In this document: positions 1 to 9,400 of the stretch, piece after piece
Numbering within the stretch: position 1 is the first letter of the stretch
Layout: each line of letters starts with the position of its first letter
Origin: a virus
Direction: 5' to 3' (one strand)
IMG/VR virus record: IMGVR_UViG_3300032296_003307
Location: 1 to 64,000 of that record
DNA length: 64,000 bases
Translations under genes and position numbers: made by a program
Notes under the pieces: model-generated
Seen by the model: only the letters and a program-made list of their open reading frames with translations
Databases searched by the model: none
Told to the model about the DNA's origin: nothing

Positions 1-363
1 TCTTCTATTAGTTTAAAACAAGGTGCTTCATTATCAATTCGTCCTCAAACATTAAATTATTTAGTAAGTAATACATTTGAAACATCAGGATACACAGCAA
101 CAATTTCTGATGTTAGATTGATGAAAACTTTTGAAGGTGTAGGTATTACTGATCCAACAGTAACTGCTTTAAATTTAGCAAACCAAACTACTACTTTAGG
201 TACCTCAGTATCTAAAACTGTAGTTGGTACTGTAATTAATTTAACAGCTACTACTGTAAATACATTATTTGGTACAAATAATTTCCTACAAGCCACTCTA
301 CAAATTACTGGTAGAGATAGTGGTGCTCGTTTAACTATTCCTGTAACTGTAACTAAAGCTTAA
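1..363 (+). CDS. C-terminal end of a phage structural protein (5' truncated)
   Basis: The reading frame is open from base 1 to the TAA at 361-363, so the start lies outside the window. About 120 residues are visible. They are rich in Thr, Ser, Val and Asn and look beta-stranded, as in virion structural proteins. An internal ATG at 118 is not needed as a start because the frame continues upstream. The gene sits directly ahead of two paralogous structural genes, so a structural role is inferred from composition and neighbours only; I do not recognise the family. Confidence 0.6.
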   Translation, partial: SSISLKQGASLSIRPQTLNYLVSNTFETSGYTATISDVRLMKTFEGVGITDPTVTALNLANQTTTLGTSVSKTVVGTVINLTATTVNTLFGTNNFLQATLQITGRDSGARLTIPVTVTKA

Positions 364-379
364 TAAAAATATATAAAAC

Positions 380-1429
380 ATGTCTTTTGTAAGATTACAA
401 CCCGATGATTTTGTAGTAAGCTCTGATGCTATTTCTTCCATTTGTTGGACAACTGGAAGCCCGGCATTAACTTCTTTCTATACTTCCTCAACCCAAGTCA
501 ATGGTAGTTCAGGAAACTATTATATAAATGTATTTGATACCCCAACCACTTCCTCAGTTCAGTTTGCTATTGCTTACGGTAATGCAAATGGTAGTGGTAG
601 TGCTAATTATAATAATTTAGTAAATGGTAAATCACCAACAGCAACAATTTATGGTCAATGGCAAGATTTAGTAATTGGAGACGAAAATACTAATTTTGTA
701 TTTGGTAACATTACTTCATCAGAATTTTTTGCTTTACCAATTGAAAGAGCTTGTTATAAAGAATCTATTTTCTTAGGATCTTTAACTTTAACTCTTAAAA
801 ATCCTTTAAATGCTTCTTCAGGTTCTATTTCATTAACAGACAATAGCAGTTTATATACTACAGGAAATGGTTTAGCAGTTCAATTTACTGAAGCAGGTAG
901 AGTATTTCAATTAGTATCAGGTTCAGCAGGAACAATCAATACAAGCCGGGACTCAAACGGATATACATTAACATCAGGATCTTATGGTTGGTTATTACCT
1001 GATATTGGAGCCATTATTTTAAATCCTTTAGCTTTATCAGCTCCTACAGCAAGTGGAGGTCTTGGTTTTGCATATAGTGGATCAGCTTCAGCAACAGGAT
1101 CTATAGTTACAAGTCCTAATCTGTCACTATTTTCAGCAATTTCAGCATCAGGTTATTTCCAGTTAAATTCCCAAGAAACTATCACTTCAGATTTCGTATT
1201 TGTAAGACCAAGAAGCTCAGAATTTAATTACTCAGAAAATCCAAGCTTTATTTCAGGTTCAACAGGTGAAGTATTGTATTCTAACTTCATTAATAATCCT
1301 CAAACATATATTACCACAATTGGTTTATATAATGATGCAAATGAATTATTAGCTGTAGCTAAATTATCGAGACCTTTATCTAAAAACTTCACAAAAGAAG
1401 CTTTAGTAAGAGTTAAGTTAGATTTCTAA
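380..1429 (+). CDS. Structural protein, paralogue of the next gene
   Basis: A 349-residue Ser/Gly/Thr/Asn-rich protein without signal peptide or membrane segment. Its last 70 residues align with the end of the following protein: both have an EFN(Y/F)S..NP...SGST motif, a TT(I/V)GLY(N/D)(D/E)A segment and a (V/I)A.(G/A)KLS(R/Q)PL segment. The two genes are therefore a tandem duplication with divergent N-terminal parts. T4-like phages carry such proteins in the virion (fibre, baseplate or head decoration), but I cannot place this one. It is separated by 3 nt from the next start. Confidence 0.6.
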   Translation: MSFVRLQPDDFVVSSDAISSICWTTGSPALTSFYTSSTQVNGSSGNYYINVFDTPTTSSVQFAIAYGNANGSGSANYNNLVNGKSPTATIYGQWQDLVIGDENTNFVFGNITSSEFFALPIERACYKESIFLGSLTLTLKNPLNASSGSISLTDNSSLYTTGNGLAVQFTEAGRVFQLVSGSAGTINTSRDSNGYTLTSGSYGWLLPDIGAIILNPLALSAPTASGGLGFAYSGSASATGSIVTSPNLSLFSAISASGYFQLNSQETITSDFVFVRPRSSEFNYSENPSFISGSTGEVLYSNFINNPQTYITTIGLYNDANELLAVAKLSRPLSKNFTKEALVRVKLDF

Positions 1430-1432
1430 TGA

Positions 1433-2416
1433 ATGGGTGCTTACAAACAATTTTTAGCATCGGATATAATCATTACTCCGTTTGAAGTAAATAAATCATT
1501 TACTTTTAAGGGAAATGCCTTAACTGGTTCTGATGTTGGAATTGATAGATTTGTAGGAAGTAACATAACAGGTTCCTTATTCAATCCCCTTTCAGATCCA
1601 ACTACAGGATTTATAACTACTCAATATCAAAGATTAGTTTATAATTCTATTGAGGAATTATATTATTCAAATTATTCAAACAATACCTCAAGCTTTGGTT
1701 CACCTGCAGCAACAGCTAGTTTAATACCTGGTTCAGATCCTTCAGGAGATGTTTTTGTAGGACCAGCCTCTTCGGCAGGTAGATATTGGAATTATCCTCA
1801 AACAACTTTAACTTTTGAACATTATTTTCCTGTTTTACAATCAGATATAATAGGAGTTTTATCCGTACCTGTAAGATTATTTGGTAACTATATTCAACCA
1901 AATTCTTTTATTTGGACAGCAGATAGTGGTTCAATTTATGATGATGGACAGGGTAATTTAATATTCTCTGCCTCAGGAGAAATTTGTGGTAATATATTTT
2001 ATCCTCACGGAATAGCAGTATTAACAGGAACCACTTATACTAGTGGAGGAACCTATGGTTCAGGAACTTATGGAACATCCTCTTATGGTGATGTTAATCC
2101 TGTTTCAGTTTTAAATTTTGTTACCTCTTCTAATGTAACTTGTTCATTTTCCTCTTCATTAACTTTATTTGAAACACAATACAAGTGTACCTCAAGACAA
2201 AATGAATTTAATTTTAGTTTAAATCCAACTATACTTTCAGGTTCAACAGATGATGTTCCTTATAGTTTTGCAACAGGTTCTTATTTTACCCCTTATGTAA
2301 CAACAGTAGGACTTTATGATGAGGCACAAAATTTAGTTGCAATAGGAAAACTATCTCAACCCTTACCTCTATCCCCAGTAACAGACACAACAATTTTAGT
2401 AAATATAGATTTTTAA
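1433..2416 (+). CDS. Structural protein, paralogue of the previous gene
   Basis: A 327-residue protein with the same C-terminal domain as its upstream neighbour (shared SGST, TVGLYDEA and IGKLSQPL-type motifs over about 70 residues). Residues around 200-215 form a short run of Gly, Thr, Ser and Tyr. The start is the ATG at 1433; an overlapping ATGA at 1429 is in another frame. The gene ends one base before the next ATG, so it is probably cotranslated. A virion role is inferred from composition and duplication; the exact location is unknown. Confidence 0.6.
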   Translation: MGAYKQFLASDIIITPFEVNKSFTFKGNALTGSDVGIDRFVGSNITGSLFNPLSDPTTGFITTQYQRLVYNSIEELYYSNYSNNTSSFGSPAATASLIPGSDPSGDVFVGPASSAGRYWNYPQTTLTFEHYFPVLQSDIIGVLSVPVRLFGNYIQPNSFIWTADSGSIYDDGQGNLIFSASGEICGNIFYPHGIAVLTGTTYTSGGTYGSGTYGTSSYGDVNPVSVLNFVTSSNVTCSFSSSLTLFETQYKCTSRQNEFNFSLNPTILSGSTDDVPYSFATGSYFTPYVTTVGLYDEAQNLVAIGKLSQPLPLSPVTDTTILVNIDF

Positions 2417-2417
2417 T

Positions 2418-2858
2418 ATGTGGTTATACAACGAAAAAGTTATAGAAAATATTGAGGATTTTCCTCAAGATACCTTTGGTTTTATTTACATAGTAACACA
2501 TAAACCAAGTGGTATTTCTTACATTGGTAAAAAGGTATTATATTACAATGTAAAGAAAAAATTAACAAAAAAGGAACTAGCAGAACAAACAGGTCCAGGC
2601 AGGAAGTCAACCACAAAGGTGGTAGCAAAAGAATCGGACTGGAAAACCTATTATGGCTCTGCTAAACCAATTTTAGAACTCATTAAGGATGGTAAACAAG
2701 AGGAATTTACCCGTGAAATTTTACAATTGGTTCCTAATAAAAAACTTCTGACTTACTATGAATGTAAGTTTTTATTTAAATATGGTGTATTAGAACATCC
2801 TTTAGAATATTTTAACGATAATATTTTAGGTAAGTTCTTCACTAAAGACTTTAATTAA
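2418..2858 (+). CDS. GIY-YIG-type endonuclease
   Basis: A 146-residue protein. Residues 22-38 carry a GIY-YIG-like core (FIYIVTHKPSGISYIGKK), followed by a W.TYYGS segment near residue 76 and an E at the end of the helical part (TYYECKFL). This is the compact form of GIY-YIG nuclease common in large phages; it lacks a NUMOD-type DNA-binding tail, so it may be a phage recombination or repair nuclease rather than a mobile homing enzyme. It follows a structural gene directly and is closed by a strong terminator that overlaps its stop codon. Confidence 0.65.
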   Translation: MWLYNEKVIENIEDFPQDTFGFIYIVTHKPSGISYIGKKVLYYNVKKKLTKKELAEQTGPGRKSTTKVVAKESDWKTYYGSAKPILELIKDGKQEEFTREILQLVPNKKLLTYYECKFLFKYGVLEHPLEYFNDNILGKFFTKDFN

Positions 2859-2884
2859 GCTTGGGTAACCAAGCTTTCTTTTTT
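2857..2884 (+). terminator. Intrinsic terminator after the GIY-YIG gene
   Basis: Perfect 8-bp stem AAGCTTGG / CCAAGCTT (2857-2864 and 2869-2876) with a GTAA tetraloop, followed by a T-rich tail. It starts inside the TAA stop codon and separates the structural operon from the primase gene. Confidence 0.85.
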
Positions 2885-2891
2885 ATATTGT
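2861..2891 (+). promoter_or_regulatory. Putative TTG-N20-TAnnTT promoter for primase
   Basis: TTG at 2861-2863, then exactly 20 nt, then TATATTGT at 2884-2891. This resembles the Bacteroidota housekeeping promoter (TTG near -33, TAnnTTTG near -7). Two other sites in this window (23217, 62575) have the same 20-nt spacing. The site overlaps the terminator, and transcripts would start at or very near the primase ATG. Confidence 0.4.
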
Positions 2892-2895
2892 GGTT

Positions 2896-3825
2896 ATGCT
2901 CAATCAACCTTTGATAGCATTAGCAAATTCGGTTTTAGGAACCGGAAAACAAACAGCAAGAGGTAATTTTGCTTATCATTGCCCGTTTTGTAACCACCAT
3001 AAACCTAAATTAGAAATTAATTTTACTGAAAATAAAAAAGGAGAAAATCCTTGGCATTGTTGGGTTTGTGATAAACGTGGTAAAAGATTATCTCAAATAT
3101 TTAAACAAGTTAGTGCCTCTCCTAAAGCAATGGAGGAACTAAGAGCACTTGTTAAAACTGAAACAGCAGAACGAGAAGCAGTTGTAGCTGAGGCTGTAAA
3201 TTTACCTAAAGAATTTAAAACATTTAAAAGTATTACTTCCTCAAATATTATAGGAAGACATGCTTTAGCATATCTAAAATCTAGAAATATTACAGAAGAA
3301 GATATCTTAAAATACAATATTGGTTATTGCAAATCAGGACCATACAAAAACATGGTTATTATTCCATCATATGATGGTGAAGGTAGATTAAATTATTTTA
3401 CAGGTCGTTCGTTTGAAAAAGATGTTAAAATAAAATATAAAAACCCATCTGTATCTCGCGACATCATACCATTTGAGTTGTTTATAAACTGGGATATACC
3501 GTTTATATTATGCGAAGGACCATTTGACGCAATAGCCATTAAAAGGAATGTAATTCCGTTATTAGGCAAAAATATACAATCAAAACTAATGAAGAAGATA
3601 GTAATGTCTTCTGTTGATAAAATATATATAGCACTTGATAAAGATGCTCAAAAACAAGCTTTATCATTTTGTGAACAACTAATGAATGAAGGTAAGGAAG
3701 TGTATTTAGTAGATATGAAAGATAAAGACCCAAGCGAAATGGGTTTTGAAAATTTTATTAATCTAATTACAGAAACTTATCCCCTAACACTCTCAGGTTT
3801 ACTTGAGAAAAAATTATTTTTATGA
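2896..3825 (+). CDS. DnaG-type DNA primase (T4 gp61-like)
   Basis: About 309 residues. It makes RNA primers for lagging-strand synthesis. A zinc-binding domain is visible at residues 28-58 (HCPFC and WHCWVC), followed by a TOPRIM domain with the acidic EGPFDA motif and the AL-DKDA motif that bind catalytic metal. Length is close to that of T4 gp61. I chose ATG 2896 over the GTG at 2890 because only two residues are gained and the promoter-like sequence ends at 2891. The gene overlaps the next by 4 nt (ATGA). It is one of very few replication genes in a structural region. Confidence 0.85.
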   Translation: MLNQPLIALANSVLGTGKQTARGNFAYHCPFCNHHKPKLEINFTENKKGENPWHCWVCDKRGKRLSQIFKQVSASPKAMEELRALVKTETAEREAVVAEAVNLPKEFKTFKSITSSNIIGRHALAYLKSRNITEEDILKYNIGYCKSGPYKNMVIIPSYDGEGRLNYFTGRSFEKDVKIKYKNPSVSRDIIPFELFINWDIPFILCEGPFDAIAIKRNVIPLLGKNIQSKLMKKIVMSSVDKIYIALDKDAQKQALSFCEQLMNEGKEVYLVDMKDKDPSEMGFENFINLITETYPLTLSGLLEKKLFL

Positions 3826-4595
3826 CAAAAATCAAACACACCTACAACCGAATTTTAGAAATTTCGGACGATCACAAACAAGTAACACTCCCTGACGCTA
3901 GATATTATAGACGAAATGGCCAGTATTATCCCTCAGTAACCTATGTTTTAGGTTATTATCCAAAAGGAAAACAATTTGAAGAATGGCTTAAAAACATGGG
4001 TCGTTCTGCTGACTACATTGTTAAAAAAGCAGCCGAAGATGGAACTAAAGTTCATGAAATGGTTGAAAAATATTTGAATGGAGAAGAATTAAATTTTCTA
4101 AACAAATGGGGTGATCCTCAATACGACACAGATATTTGGCAAATGTTTTTACGTTTTGTTGAATTTTGGGAAACATATAAACCTAAATTAATTGAAACCG
4201 AAGTTCATTTATTTTCTGATGAATTAAAAGTAGCTGGTACCTGTGATTTGATTTGTGAAATTGATGGTAAAATTTGGTTATTAGATGTTAAAACCTCTAA
4301 TATGATGCACAACACATATCCACTTCAAACAGCAGTTTATGGATATTGTTATAAAGAATGTTATGGAGTTGATGTAGACAACTATGGTATCCTTTGGTTA
4401 AAATCCTCTAAACGTAGACTTAATAAAGAAAAAATGACTGGCAAGGGATGGGAAGTAGTTATGCCTGAACGTTCACAAGAGGAAAATCTAGAAATATTTA
4501 AAATGGTTAGGCGTTTGTTTGATATTGAAAATCCTCAGGACGCTCCTACATTCACAGAATTCAAAACTACAGTAAAGAGAGATTTGGAATCCTAA
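3822..4595 (+). CDS. PD-(D/E)XK nuclease, RecB/Cas4-like
   Basis: A 257-residue protein. A conserved core is visible: a helix with KVHEMVEKYL near residue 75, then GTCDLICEIDGKIWLLDVKTS near residues 137-157, which provides the D...DxK catalytic residues, then LQTAVYGY, the Gln-Tyr motif typical of RecB-family exonucleases. No Cys cluster for an iron-sulphur site is obvious. Translation is coupled to primase through an ATGA overlap, which suggests a role in phage replication, repair or recombination. Family assignment is firm; the substrate is not known. Confidence 0.75.
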   Translation: MTKIKHTYNRILEISDDHKQVTLPDARYYRRNGQYYPSVTYVLGYYPKGKQFEEWLKNMGRSADYIVKKAAEDGTKVHEMVEKYLNGEELNFLNKWGDPQYDTDIWQMFLRFVEFWETYKPKLIETEVHLFSDELKVAGTCDLICEIDGKIWLLDVKTSNMMHNTYPLQTAVYGYCYKECYGVDVDNYGILWLKSSKRRLNKEKMTGKGWEVVMPERSQEENLEIFKMVRRLFDIENPQDAPTFTEFKTTVKRDLES

Positions 4596-4608
4596 CCTGT
4601 TTTCCATA

Positions 4609-4616
4609 TATTTATG
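4609..4616 (+). promoter_or_regulatory. TATTTATG box (variant)
   Basis: Variant of the recurring TATTTATA box, 13 nt before the ATG at 4630. It opens the leader-bearing gene block. Confidence 0.4.
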
Positions 4617-4629
4617 GCAAACTATATCC

Positions 4630-5391
4630 ATGATTGGACTGATCTCTTTATTAAAAGAAATAGAAGGAACCCCAAAAGCTATTTTTATGGCTGGCCCAGC
4701 AGGATCAGGAAAATCTTATATATCTTCTAAATTAGTCCCCTCAGATTTTACAACAATAAATGTAGATGATACTTATGAGGAATTACTTAAATCCTCAGGT
4801 ATTGGAATGAAATTAGCTCAAATGTCACCTGATGAATTAAAAAAAGCAGGTGAGTTAATGGGTCAAGCAAGAAAAGCTACTGATGTAAAATATCAAGATG
4901 CTCTCAAAGATGCTAAAAATCTTATAATTGATAGTGTAGGAGGTTCTCCTAAAACATTACTTAAGAAAAAACAACAATTAGAGGATTTAGGTTACACTAC
5001 GTTTATGATAATGACTTATGTTTCGCCTATTACCTCACTAGAGCGTAATATGAAGCGAGATAGATCATTGTTACCAAGTATCGTGCTTCGTTCTTGGCGC
5101 GATGTAAATAAAAATATAGACACATATAAGCAAGCTTTTGGAGCCGACTTTGTATTATTGAATTTAGATCCTGATGATGCTAATAAAAACTTTGATGAAG
5201 AATACATTTATCAAACATTTATTAAACCTTTAGGACAAATAGGTAAAGAAAAATCACCTGAGGAAATAGCAAAATCCAAAGCAGAAACCCAACAAATCTA
5301 TTCAGATATAAAACAAACTCTTAATACACAACCTGAGTTTGATACTTTAGAATCAGCCCAACAAAAAATTACTAATTTTATAAACAAATGA
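4630..5391 (+). CDS. P-loop kinase (zeta-toxin-like) with capsid-targeting-like leader
   Basis: A 253-residue protein. The first ten residues, MIGLISLLKE, match the T4 internal-protein leader in length and in ending with a Leu-x-Glu site. A Walker A motif GPAGSGKS follows at residues 22-29 and an acidic VDDTYEE segment near residue 45, as in zeta-toxin or polynucleotide kinase-like ATPases. A late Arg-rich stretch (residues 138-155) could be the lid. I infer a kinase delivered from the capsid; the substrate is not visible. It overlaps the next gene by 4 nt. Confidence 0.6.
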   Translation: MIGLISLLKEIEGTPKAIFMAGPAGSGKSYISSKLVPSDFTTINVDDTYEELLKSSGIGMKLAQMSPDELKKAGELMGQARKATDVKYQDALKDAKNLIIDSVGGSPKTLLKKKQQLEDLGYTTFMIMTYVSPITSLERNMKRDRSLLPSIVLRSWRDVNKNIDTYKQAFGADFVLLNLDPDDANKNFDEEYIYQTFIKPLGQIGKEKSPEEIAKSKAETQQIYSDIKQTLNTQPEFDTLESAQQKITNFINK

Positions 5392-6065
5392 AGTTATTAA
5401 ATCTTTTATTAAAAATTTATAAAGAAGAATATGATTTGAATCTTAAAGAGGGTTTAATCAAAACTACTAATATTGGTAAAACTATAAACTTACTCAGAGC
5501 ATCTTTTGATTTTGGGTTTGAATATCAAAGAGATGATAATACATTTGAAGTAACCTTTCATCAAATTAATAAAAATATTTTAGATAATTTTTTAAAATAT
5601 GTTAATAATTTAGGTTGGTTTCCTTCTTATATTTCTACTCCAGCATATAAAGGAAAATGGAGAGAAAATACATATGATGATTATTTGTCTAAAATTAGGT
5701 TTGAAGCAAAATTTGATGAAGAAATAGTTGAAAAAATACCCCAAATTCTTTATCATATCACTCCAACTCAAAATGTTAATAAAATTTTAAAAATAGGATT
5801 AGTACCTAAATCAAGATCAAAAGTATCTTATCATCCTGAAAGAATTTATTTAGGAAAATCTATCGGTGGTATAGAAAAATTAGCTCCTCAAATGAATTTA
5901 AGAACTGGAGATAAAAATTTTACAATATTAAAAATCAACACTGATCTAATTCCTGGAGAATATTTAAGATTATATACTGATCCTAATTATAATAAAGAAG
6001 CATTTTACACTTTAAATAACATTCCTCCACAAGCAATAGAAAAAATTAAAGACATACAATTATGA
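5388..6065 (+). CDS. ADP-ribosyltransferase/Tpt1-like protein with leader
   Basis: A 225-residue protein with an N-terminal leader (MKLLNLLLKIYKEE, then LNLKEG) carrying Leu/Ile-x-Glu-type sites. The C-terminal half from residue 120 has the layout of an ART-fold domain: LYHITP, then a helix, then IGLVPKSRSK and RIYLGKS, and a late E in KEAFYTLNNIPPQAI. Such domains use NAD to modify proteins or RNA. T4 packages the ADP-ribosyltransferase Alt in its head, so an injected enzyme acting on the host is the leading inference. A catalytic H-Y-E triad is suggested but not proven. ATGA overlaps join it to both neighbours. Confidence 0.55.
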   Translation: MKLLNLLLKIYKEEYDLNLKEGLIKTTNIGKTINLLRASFDFGFEYQRDDNTFEVTFHQINKNILDNFLKYVNNLGWFPSYISTPAYKGKWRENTYDDYLSKIRFEAKFDEEIVEKIPQILYHITPTQNVNKILKIGLVPKSRSKVSYHPERIYLGKSIGGIEKLAPQMNLRTGDKNFTILKINTDLIPGEYLRLYTDPNYNKEAFYTLNNIPPQAIEKIKDIQL

Positions 6066-6424
6066 AAAAATTAATAGATTTACTTAACGAAATCGAAGAA
6101 AAAGACAACAAAAAAGTTGTTAAAGAAGAACCATCTGTAGTAGATGAGGTAGGAAAATTCTTTGTAGTTAAAAAACCTAAAAAAGGTATGACCAAAGAAG
6201 ATATGGTATATGAAGCTACTGTATTCGATGAAGTAAAAATGGAAGAGGTAAAAGGTGTTTACAAAAACAAATCAGAAGCCAATCGCCACGCCACTGCATC
6301 TTTAATGGAATATGAAAAACAACTTCAGGAAATGGAAGCCGCTGTAGAAGAGTTCCGTGCCATGAAGAAAGATATTGAAGCAAAAAGAAAAGAAGCAGCC
6401 GAAAAAGTTAAAAGTCTTAAATGA
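6062..6424 (+). CDS. Small charged coiled-coil protein with leader
   Basis: A 120-residue protein that begins MKKLIDLLNE, an exact ten-residue leader ending in Leu-Asn-Glu. The remainder is very rich in Lys and Glu, with a long predicted coiled coil from about residue 75 to 118. No enzyme motif is visible. Composition resembles T4 internal proteins, which are small, charged and abundant in the head. Function is unknown; packaging is inferred from the leader. Overlaps both neighbours by 4 nt. Confidence 0.55.
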   Translation: MKKLIDLLNEIEEKDNKKVVKEEPSVVDEVGKFFVVKKPKKGMTKEDMVYEATVFDEVKMEEVKGVYKNKSEANRHATASLMEYEKQLQEMEAAVEEFRAMKKDIEAKRKEAAEKVKSLK

Positions 6425-9400
6425 TAGATTCTATCCTAGAGATATTATTTGAGGAAGACTACACAAAAACAGTAGCCATTTATGGTGGTGGTTTTAAACC
6501 ACCTACCAAAGGTCATTTTAATGTTGTTGAAAAAACATTACAAGAATTACCTGATATAGATGAAGCAATTGTTTTTGTTGGTGGAGGAGTTAGAGATGGT
6601 ATTACCCAAGAAGAATCCTTAACCATTTGGAATATCTACAAAAAATATCTTTCAGATAAAGTTACTATAGAACCATCTGTAGCTCCTGTTAAATCAATTT
6701 TAAATTACGCTAAAGAACATCCTGAAGAAAAAGTTTATTGGATTTTAGGTGCTCGTGAAGGTAATGAAGAAGATTTGACAGATATTGCCAACAGAACTAA
6801 ATCAATTGAAAAATATCCTAACATTGAGGTTAAAGTGATTACCTCCTCAGGTGGTGTTAGTGGTACTAAAACAAGAAAAACCTTATTAGACAATAATAAA
6901 GAACAATTTTTCCATCTCATTCCAGATATAGAGGAAAAAGAGGAAATATGGAACATACTTTCTCCAAAGGTTCAAGAATCATTAGAGGAAGGTTTTATAG
7001 AAAATGCACAAGAAAATATGAAAAAGTTGCTTTTAGCCATTAAACAAGAAGGCAGAGAAACAAGAGATGCCTTTAAGTTAGTTTTAAAAGCAGCCAAAGG
7101 TGAAATCCAACTGACAGACGAACAAAAGAAACAAATTGGAGATCAACTAAAAGATGTTTTGAAAATGGTTGGTTTAGTTAGTATTGCTGTTCTTCCTGGT
7201 AGTTTTATTGTTGGAGCTTTAATTAAAATTTTTAAAGCAGAACGTTTAGTATTTCCTTCATCATTGATGAATGAAGACAAACCCTCAGGTGATTCTAATC
7301 CTTTAGGATTAAAATATATTGATATTTGGCATGAGGGTCAATACAAAGCTGAAGAAAATAAAACAGAAGAAGCTATAAAATTAATGATTCAAGCTGCTAA
7401 AGAAGCTGAAGAATTAGAAAGTATTGGAGAAGCAAATTATTATAAAGGAACTATAGCTTGGTTAAAAAAAGATTATAATACTGTTAACAAATACATTAAT
7501 GATAAATTTGTTAAATCAACAGGTAATGATGAAGTATTAAAACGACTTTTAAATAATAAAGATAAATCTTATAAAGAGGCATATAATACTTCTATAAATG
7601 AAGTTGGAGAAGCAAGTGCTAAAGTTTATCCTTTTTCTTCTGATAAAGATCCTAGTGAAATAATAAATTTAGCTAAAAACTTTTTTAGTAAAGGAACCTC
7701 ATCTAAAGTTTATCAACGAGTTTTAACATATACTTTTTCTACAGATAAAGCCGATTACGTTGTTAAATTTAACATAGAGGTAGAACGTCAAACATATGTA
7801 AACTTCTCTAAAAACCCTGATTGGAAACCAGGTCCTCCATATAAAACATATGCTTCTGTTGGTTTCAATATTGAGGGAGAGGAAGAAGATAAAGATACTA
7901 ATTTAAATGAACAGTTTTCTGTTTTATCTACAGTAACAAAAATTATTTTTGATTTTATTGACAAAATAAATGAAGCTGAAGGTAATTTAGTGTCATTAGT
8001 AATTGCTCCTAAAAGTGATACTGGTGAAGAATCATCATTGAATTCTAAACGAGGTAGATTCTACACAGCATACATTCAAAAGAATTTATCCAAATACCCA
8101 GAATATAAAACCAGAGATGGTAAAAATAATTCAGGGGGTGAATATGTAGAAATTTATAAAACAAACAGTGTAAATGAATTAGAAGAAGGTAGAAAAAAGA
8201 AACCTGATCCTAAAAAAGGAACAGGCAAAAAACCTGAAGGATCAGGTCGTAGATTATACACAGATGAAGATCCTAAAGATACTGTTAGTATTAAATTTAA
8301 AACCAAAGAAGATATAGTTGATACTTTAAATAAAAAACAATTTAAAGCTAAATCACATGCTCGTCAATCTCAAATTATTAATTTAATTCATCAACGAGTA
8401 AGAGCCGCTTATGGTAAAGCAAAAGATCCTGAGGTAAAAGCAAGATTAAAACGTGCTTTAGATTATATTGAGTCTCGTAAAGAGGCATCAAAAGAAAAAA
8501 CAGAACGTTTACGTAAAATGAAAGAAGCATCCGACCCACAAGCAGGAACAGCTTTACCTTATGGTTCAGGATTTGCTCCTGTAAAAGAAAGTTACCAATT
8601 TAAAGTTTCCGATAAAAACTATGATGAAGAAGATAATTCTTTAATTTCAGTTGATTATAAATTTTCTACCCCAGATAATGATTATAGAGTTGAATTTTAT
8701 TCAGGTGAATACAATCCTGAAGCTAAAATATTTGATGTTTCTTTTGGAATAGACAAATATGGTTCTAAAATTGATACTTTCCAAATGACAGGTGAAGGTA
8801 ATGCTTTAAGTATTCTTAAAACTATTGTTGATATTATTAAAGATTTTACAAAACGTTTTGAAGTAAATAAGTTAGTTATTGATCCAACAAGCGAAAAACG
8901 TGGAAAAATTTATTCAATGATATTAAAATCATTACCCCCAGACATCTTAAATAAAGTAGAACTTATAAATGAAAATGATTTATTTGGTTTAAATAAATTG
9001 GATAAAGATTTTGTAAAAGAATCCAAAGAATTAAACGTTCAAGATTTAGCTTATAAACAAATACCAGGACTATTAGAAAAAGGAATTAATTATGGATTAG
9101 CCCATTTTAGAGGATTCATGAAATCTTCTTACAAATGGAGTGGTCCAAAGGATAGAAATGATTTTTTTGATTTTATAGAAAATATAAAAGGAGAAATAAA
9201 ACGAGTTCCTTTATCATCTATAAAACCTTCTCAATCAGGTAATGATTACAAAAATTCCTCTTCAGAATATGAAGCAGAAGAATTTCAAAAAATATTAGAT
9301 GGAGAAAAAAATATAGAGGATCATAGGAAAGAAGATTTTTATCCTATATTAGTTAATAAAAGAGATAATAAAATATTAGATGGAAATCATAGACATTATG

